From Kofleriaceae bacterium (GTDB taxonomy: Bacteria; Myxococcota_A; Polyangia; Haliangiales; Haliangiaceae): a stretch of DNA of 34,265 nucleotides. Below, piece by piece: positions 32,728-34,265 of this stretch. Where the stretch lies: NCBI GenBank assembly GCA_013368795.1, contig JABFXX010000435.1:1-34265 (forward strand), written 5' to 3'. Position numbers and translations under genes: made by a program. Every line of letters begins with the position of its first letter. Positions within the stretch are counted from its first letter, which is position 1. The notes below the pieces were generated by a model. The model was not told where the DNA came from. It ran no database searches and saw only the letters and a list, made by a program, of their open reading frames with translations.

Positions 32728-33564
32728 TCATTTCCGTTCCGCGCATTTGGTAACGGTGCCGGTCGATGCGAGCACCTTGCGCGTTCTCGTGCATGCCGCG
32801 CTGCTCACCGAGCACTCTTCGATTGGCTCAAAGGTCTTGCCCGCGATGCTCTTCGGCGTGAAATCGAAGCACAGCGCCGTTTCGACCTTGGTGCAAGGAT
32901 TCATGACTTCGTCGATCGGCCCTGGCTTGCTGACCGAGCGGGCTCCGGTCGCTCGACCATTCTCGCAGTACTCGAGAACTCGACTGCAAAACTCGTCCGC
33001 CCCAGGGATCTTGGGAGTCGTGCAGTAGAAGCCAGAGGTGAGCGGAATCGACTTGGGATCGGGAGCGGGCGGATCGTCTTTGGGATCGGCAGCGGGGATC
33101 GGAATCGTCCCGGGATGCGGAACTGAAACACCGTGCCAGGTGTGCTTGCCCGTGCTGCTCTCGATCACCAAGTACATCGTTCCCTTCTCGTCGGGTTCGA
33201 AGCTCGCCCTGACGTCGCTCGCATACGATTCCGGGATCACACTTTCTTCGATGGTCGCGTTCGGTGCGACAGGAGTAGGTGGCTGCGGCTTCCCCACGTC
33301 GATCCGGCGTGTCTCGCCACGGACCAAACGTCCGCGCGACTTGCCGTCGGTGCCGACGTAACTGCTTTCGTCCCAAAGGATCTTCACGGCAGCGGCGTGA
33401 TGATTCGCGACGGTGATGTTCCACATTCCTTCCCCGCTGCTCTCAAGCTTCACTTCGATCTGTCCGAGCGGGTCGGATGGTTTGGAGCTGCACCCGACGA
33501 TTCCAGCGATCACGAGCAACGTGAATCTTGCCAACCTCGAGAGTGTCAATTGCTGCCACGTCAT
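32728..33564 (-). CDS. Lipoprotein, hypothetical, with Pro/Asp linker and Cys-rich C-terminal domain
   Basis: A 278-residue exported protein. LARFTLLVIAGIVGCSSKP is a lipoprotein signal with lipobox GIVGC. Residues 35-150 form a beta-rich domain (IEVKLESSGEGMWNITVAN, MYLVIESSTGKHTWHGV), a low-complexity linker of Pro and Asp follows (PIPAADPKDDPPAPDPK), and the C-terminal 100 residues have eight Cys, probably four disulfides (FYCTTPK, EFCSRVLEYCENG, NPCTKVETALCF, EECSVSSAACTR). This layout is common among myxobacterial surface lipoproteins of unknown function. GAGGAGGGA is a strong ribosome binding site. TATATT (plus-strand complement at 33581-33586) could be its -10 box. No functional family recognised. 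Confidence 0.8.
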   Translation of the reverse strand: MTWQQLTLSRLARFTLLVIAGIVGCSSKPSDPLGQIEVKLESSGEGMWNITVANHHAAAVKILWDESSYVGTDGKSRGRLVRGETRRIDVGKPQPPTPVAPNATIEESVIPESYASDVRASFEPDEKGTMYLVIESSTGKHTWHGVSVPHPGTIPIPAADPKDDPPAPDPKSIPLTSGFYCTTPKIPGADEFCSRVLEYCENGRATGARSVSKPGPIDEVMNPCTKVETALCFDFTPKSIAGKTFEPIEECSVSSAACTRTRKVLASTGTVTKCAERK

Positions 33565-33659
33565 ACGTCCCTCCTCGGCGAATATAGGGCCAAAGGAGCG
33601 AGGTCATCGCTTCGACGAACACGCTTACCTCGACGGAACCTGGGAGTTGTGTTGATACT

Positions 33660-33809
33660 TCAGTGCCGGAGGACGTCGAGCGATCCCAGCAGCGGTCCGC
33701 CGAGCCGAGGCCCCAGCAAGGCGAGCTCGCGAAGCTGTTCGAGATCCCAGATCTCGTGACCGACCAGGAAGAAACTCTCCGCGTACGTTCCCGCCGATTC
33801 CTCGCAGCC
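33660..33809 (-). pseudogene. Coding fragment without a start, possible remnant
   Basis: Between an in-frame stop (at 33810-33812) and a stop at 33660 lies a 49-codon stretch on the minus strand that reads like real protein: it includes TYAESFFLVGHEIWDLEQLR and LLGPRLGGPLLGSLDVLRH. There is no ATG or GTG to start it. It lies just after the end of the truncated gene at the window edge but in a different frame, so it may be that gene's lost C-terminus after frame changes, or the tail of a separate decayed gene. No family recognised. The rest of the gap (33565-33659 and 33810-33831) shows nothing else. Confidence 0.35.
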
Positions 33810-33831
33810 TCACACGGTCTGGCAGCGTGAT

Positions 33832-34265
33832 CTAGCTCCGGTGGGGCCGGCCTGGAACAAGGCCGCAGATCCGAAGCTCGACCGCGCGCAACGCATCTGA
33901 TCGCAAGGCGTGTTTGCGCCTCTGCCACCGTTTGCGCACTCGCTGCACGGCGAAGTCTGCATCGAGTGAGAGGCGCGGTCCGCTCTGTACAACAGAGACG
34001 GCCAGACGGTCCCCGATGTGCGCGGCACCGGTGCCGTGCATGGAGAATTCCGTCGATGCCGCCGAGATGAGCTCGGCTCCGAACAACGTGACCAGCGCGT
34101 TCGCCCCGGGAAGCAAGGTGTAGGCGTCGAAGGAGCGTCCTGGAAAAAAAATGGGTCGGACCCATTCATCCACTACTCGATTTGGGCCGCGCTGTCGCAG
34201 GAACGACGGCTCCATCTCGCACCAACGGGCCGCCGCGAGTGCCCCGATGGCACGACGGAGCGCCC
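33832..34265 (-). CDS. Unrecognised protein, 5' part beyond the window edge
   Basis: A frame open from the right edge to a stop at 33832, about 143 residues. It reads ALRRAIGALAAARWCEMEPS at the edge, then NRVVDEWVRPIFFPG, FDAYTLLPGANALVTLFGAEL and HGTGAAHIGDRLAVSVVQSG, all plausible folded protein with strand-like segments; the last 35 residues (KRWQRRKHALRSDAL onwards) are basic and less convincing. An ATG at 34215 could be an internal start, but the frame clearly continues past it. A run of eight A on the plus strand (34144-34151) lies within RPIFFP; coding quality is alike on both sides, so no frameshift is needed there. Function not recognised. Confidence 0.5.
   Translation of the reverse strand, partial: ALRRAIGALAAARWCEMEPSFLRQRGPNRVVDEWVRPIFFPGRSFDAYTLLPGANALVTLFGAELISAASTEFSMHGTGAAHIGDRLAVSVVQSGPRLSLDADFAVQRVRKRWQRRKHALRSDALRAVELRICGLVPGRPHRS

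Noticed and set aside
34144..34151. Run of eight A as a programmed or accidental frameshift site
   Set aside because: The frame on both sides of the run is the same and looks equally coding, so no shift is required.
33443..34165. A 240-codon minus-strand frame running into the lipoprotein gene
   Set aside because: Overlaps the start and signal peptide of the lipoprotein gene, is Arg/Ser/Ala-rich and shows no fold pattern; the frame ending at 33832 is better coding.

Overview
The window is high-GC DNA (roughly two thirds G+C by eye) with Asp/Arg/Ala-rich proteins, GTG and TTG starts, many lipoproteins, two eukaryote-like Ser/Thr kinases, ECF sigma factors with unusual C-terminal extensions and several histidine kinases. 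This points to a member of the Myxococcota, perhaps a Haliangium/Kofleria-like lineage; the lineage is inference. I saw no tRNA, rRNA, CRISPR array, insertion sequence or phage gene. No stretch longer than 300 bases lacks a gene.

Layout. 1-2198: the tail of an alpha/beta hydrolase, then a SpoIIAA-like protein (DUF7793-type) overlapping a soluble hybrid histidine kinase. 2205-13093: a copper-handling locus of two divergent arms. The leftward arm has a small CxxC protein, a Cu(I) P1B-type ATPase (copA) and a CorE-type ECF sigma factor whose cysteines fit direct copper sensing. The rightward arm has a CopZ-like chaperone, a DHA2 transporter, an outer-membrane protein, a TolC-family lipoprotein, a Tat-exported multicopper oxidase, a periplasmic cupredoxin-like protein, a lipoprotein multicopper oxidase and a 46-residue Cys-rich peptide. 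Four-base overlaps and short gaps suggest co-expression.

13097-20076, all leftward: a VOC protein, a zinc-type CDF exporter, a heme-oxygenase-like protein, two tandem Ser/Thr kinases with one membrane segment each, a lipoprotein and an Asp-nucleophile alpha/beta hydrolase. 20242-22551: an FAD monooxygenase divergent from a regulator carrying both a GntR and a TetR DNA-binding domain, with a long palindrome between them. 22599-25242, leftward: a DinB protein, an ECF sigma factor fused to a membrane helix and a presumably periplasmic region of three STN/secretin-like repeats (a FecI-FecR-like fusion), and a lipoprotein.

25312-28457, rightward: a lipoprotein, a CHASE3 histidine kinase, a small DUF2934-like protein and a degenerate orphan ATPase-like protein. 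28512-32638: a putative molybdenum-carrier-family protein, a hemerythrin-like protein, a pirin, an azoreductase with a small overlapping gene, and a divergent LysR regulator whose effector domain looks internally shortened. 32728-34265, leftward: a lipoprotein, a start-less coding fragment and an unrecognised gene cut by the window edge.

The two most unusual systems are the copper locus with its two unrecognised small Cys proteins, and the sigma factor-membrane helix-STN repeat fusion.
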